Of a DNA stretch of 8,826 nt, positions 5,881-8,826 are shown in pieces. The first letter of the stretch is position 1. Every line of letters begins with the position of its first letter. The notes under the pieces were generated by a model. That model was not told the origin of the DNA and searched no databases. It worked only from the letters and a program-made list of their open reading frames with translations. Position numbers and translations under genes: made by a program. Source of the DNA: Streptosporangiaceae bacterium (GTDB taxonomy: Bacteria > Actinomycetota > Actinomycetes > Streptosporangiales > Streptosporangiaceae). Where the stretch lies: assembly GCA_030041195.1 (NCBI GenBank), contig JASHOI010000624.1, forward strand, positions 1-8,826. The letters run 5' to 3'.

Positions 5881-5920
5881 ATGTACCGTTTGGCCGGCCA
5901 GAGCATGCCCTTTGGTACAT
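5881..5920. promoter_or_regulatory. Inverted repeat in the fumarase upstream region
   Basis: Perfect 7-bp arms atgtacc (5881-5887) and ggtacat (5914-5920) enclose 26 bp that include the palindrome tggccggcca (5891-5900). The repeat lies about 70 bp before the fumarase start and 100 bp before the divergent small gene. It could be an operator for either. The regulator is unknown. Confidence 0.35.
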
Positions 5921-5977
5921 TGACGGGCCGTCGGTGGGCCGCGGCGGCCATGGGCACGGCGACCCCGGGCGGCGATC

Positions 5978-5990
5978 TACGATGAGATGC
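5978..5990 (+). promoter_or_regulatory. Leaderless -10 element of the fumarase gene
   Basis: The hexamer tacgat (5978-5983, TAnnnT) ends exactly 7 nt before ATG 5991. There is no Shine-Dalgarno, so the transcript would start at the A of the ATG. This decides between ATG 5991 and the in-frame ATG 5982, which overlaps the hexamer. No good -35 box is visible. Confidence 0.55.
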
Positions 5991-7643
<1,653 letters not shown>

Positions 7644-7671
7644 CCAGGCCGGGCACGCGGTAGCACCGAAT

Positions 7672-7689
7672 TCACAACTAGCTCACAGG
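7672..7689 (+). promoter_or_regulatory. PhoP/OmpR-like direct-repeat box upstream of the kinase
   Basis: Two 7-bp units, tcacaac (7672-7678) and tcacagg (7683-7689), are separated by 4 bp, an 11-bp period on the same face of the helix. From memory, mycobacterial PhoP recognises TCACAGC-N4-TCACAGC (each unit here matches six of seven), and Streptomyces PHO boxes have the same 11-bp period. The box ends 20 bp before the kinase -10, where the -35 would be; this is the usual place for an OmpR-family activator. Confidence 0.45.
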
Positions 7690-7709
7690 GAGATCGCTGG
7701 TAACGGCGG

Positions 7710-7722
7710 TAGCGTCGCGGGC
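7710..7722 (+). promoter_or_regulatory. Leaderless -10 element of the kinase gene
   Basis: The hexamer tagcgt (7710-7715, TAnnnT) ends 7 nt before ATG 7723. There is no Shine-Dalgarno and no -35 consensus at the right distance. The missing -35 agrees with activation from the direct repeat at 7672-7689. Confidence 0.5.
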
Positions 7723-8826
7723 ATGCATGACGCGACGGCCGCCACCGCCGGGCGCCTGGTGTGCGGCCGCTACCGGCTGCACCAGCCGATCGGCCGCGGG
7801 GCCATGGGGATCGTCTGGCGCGGCAGGGATGAGCTGCTCGACCGGGACGTCGCGGTGAAGGAGGTCAGGGCCGCCGCGGAGAACGAGGGCATCTACCAGC
7901 GGACGCTCCGGGAGGCGAAGGCGGCGGCACGGCTGAACCACCCCAGCGTGGTCACGGTCTTCGATGTGGTCGAAGAGGACGGCAGTCCCTGGATCGTCAT
8001 GGAGCTCGTGCACGCGAGGTCGCTCGACCGGCTGATCGCCGAGGACGGTCCGCTCCGGCCGGCGCAGGCGGCGCGGGTTGGCGAGCAGTTGCTCAGCGCG
8101 CTCGGGTGCGCGCACGCCGCTGGCGTGCTGCACCGGGACGTCAAGCCGGGCAACGTGCTGGTCGCGGTCGACAACACCGTGAAACTGACCGATTTCGGCA
8201 TCGCCACCTATCCGGGCGATCCCGCGTTCACCCAGGTCGGGATGGTGTTCGGTACGCCGGGGTTCACCGCACCCGAGCGGGTCCGTGGCGAGGCGGCGAG
8301 CCCGGCCTCCGACCTGTGGTCGCTCGGAGCCACCCTGTACACGGCCGTTGAGGGTCGCGGGCCGTTCGATCGGCCAGGTGGCTCCGCGGCGATCTTCGCG
8401 GGCGTGGCCCGTGAGCCGCCGCCGCGGGCTCCGTCGGCCGGTCCCCTCGGGCCGGTCATCGACGCGTTGCTGCGGGCCGATCCGGCGCAGCGCCCGGATG
8501 TGACCACCGCCGCCAGCATGCTGGCCGACGCGGCAGCGCAGGCAGATGCCGAAATGGTGTTCCCCGGCGGGTTCGCGCTGCCGGGTGGCTACCCGGCGTT
8601 CGCCGATGTCCGCGAGTTCCCGCCGATGCCGCTCCCTGCCGACCTGCCGACGTCCGCCGACCTGCCCGAGTTCCTCGACCAGCCCATCGCTGGCTCGCCG
8701 GCCTCTGGCCCGCCGGCCTCCAGTCCCCCGGCGGTCAACCCCCCGGCCGCCGGGCCCGGGCGGCCGCGGTCACGAGGGCGCAGGTCGGTCCTCGTGGCCG
8801 CGGGCGTCGCCGTCGCTGTGGCCGCG
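7723..8826 (+). CDS. Receptor-type Ser/Thr protein kinase, Pkn family (3' truncated)
   Basis: The 368 visible residues hold a complete eukaryotic-type (Hanks) kinase domain at about 17-270. Motifs in order are: glycine loop GRGAMGIVW (24-32), ATP-anchoring K46 in VAVKEV, catalytic loop HRDVKPGN (137-144, base D139), metal-binding DFG (157-159), and activation segment ending TAPE (182-185) with candidate phosphosites T170 and T178. A Pro/Ala-rich linker of about 80 residues follows. The visible part ends in RSVLVAAGVAVAVAA (354-368), the start of the single transmembrane helix. The extracellular sensor lies beyond the window, so PASTA or other sensor type is unknown. The usual Met of the family's xMAPE is Thr here (GFTAPE). 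ATG 7723 is set by a -10 box 7 nt upstream; an overlapping ATG at 7727 is out of frame. It is the last gene visible on the + strand. Confidence 0.93.
   Translation, partial: MHDATAATAGRLVCGRYRLHQPIGRGAMGIVWRGRDELLDRDVAVKEVRAAAENEGIYQRTLREAKAAARLNHPSVVTVFDVVEEDGSPWIVMELVHARSLDRLIAEDGPLRPAQAARVGEQLLSALGCAHAAGVLHRDVKPGNVLVAVDNTVKLTDFGIATYPGDPAFTQVGMVFGTPGFTAPERVRGEAASPASDLWSLGATLYTAVEGRGPFDRPGGSAAIFAGVAREPPPRAPSAGPLGPVIDALLRADPAQRPDVTTAASMLADAAAQADAEMVFPGGFALPGGYPAFADVREFPPMPLPADLPTSADLPEFLDQPIAGSPASGPPASSPPAVNPPAAGPGRPRSRGRRSVLVAAGVAVAVAA

Overview
This window reads as chromosomal DNA from a GC-rich actinomycete (Actinomycetota, order not resolved). The base composition is strongly GC-biased, most codons end in G or C, several genes start with GTG, and -10 hexamers are of the TAnnnT type. 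Three genes appear to be leaderless. The gene families present (14-TM DHA2 exporter, Glyoxalase_6-type VOC protein, DUF2975/Xre pair, DrrAB-like exporter, class I fumarase, transmembrane Ser/Thr kinase) also fit that group. No rRNA, tRNA, CRISPR array or autonomous transposase gene is visible. No gene-free stretch exceeds about 300 bases.

Layout. 1-1449 (+) is the 3' part of an MFS drug exporter with a repetitive Gly/Pro/Ala/Asn tail. It converges on a VOC (glyoxalase-fold) gene at 1711-2100 (-). Between their stops lies a 235-bp MITE-like element (1463-1697) with 17-bp perfect terminal inverted repeats and 10-bp flanking direct repeats. A 60-bp palindromic repeat sits inside it, and a related copy lies at 3218-3277. 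Divergent from the VOC gene is a two-gene operon: a DUF2975 membrane protein (2247-2915) and a 78-residue Xre-type regulator (2915-3151). Its promoter carries three evenly spaced copies of a short dyad, ACGA-N3-TCG.

3358-5523 (+) is a tightly overlapping operon of a MarR repressor, a DrrA-like ABC ATPase and an ABC-2 permease. This is a self-regulated export system. A convergent 75-residue unknown protein (5554-5781, -) is separated from it by a hairpin-filled 30-bp gap. 5991-7643 (+) is a complete class I [4Fe-4S] fumarase. From 7723 to the window end (+) runs a receptor-type Ser/Thr protein kinase cut off at its transmembrane segment.

Regulation. The MarR, fumarase and kinase genes each have a TAnnnT hexamer ending exactly 7 nt before the start codon and no Shine-Dalgarno, which suggests leaderless transcripts. 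The kinase promoter also has a PhoP/OmpR-like direct repeat of 11-bp period where a -35 box would be. The most unusual signals are the non-coding ones: the MITE, the 60-bp palindrome family and the triple operator array. The protein-coding content is mostly of recognisable families.
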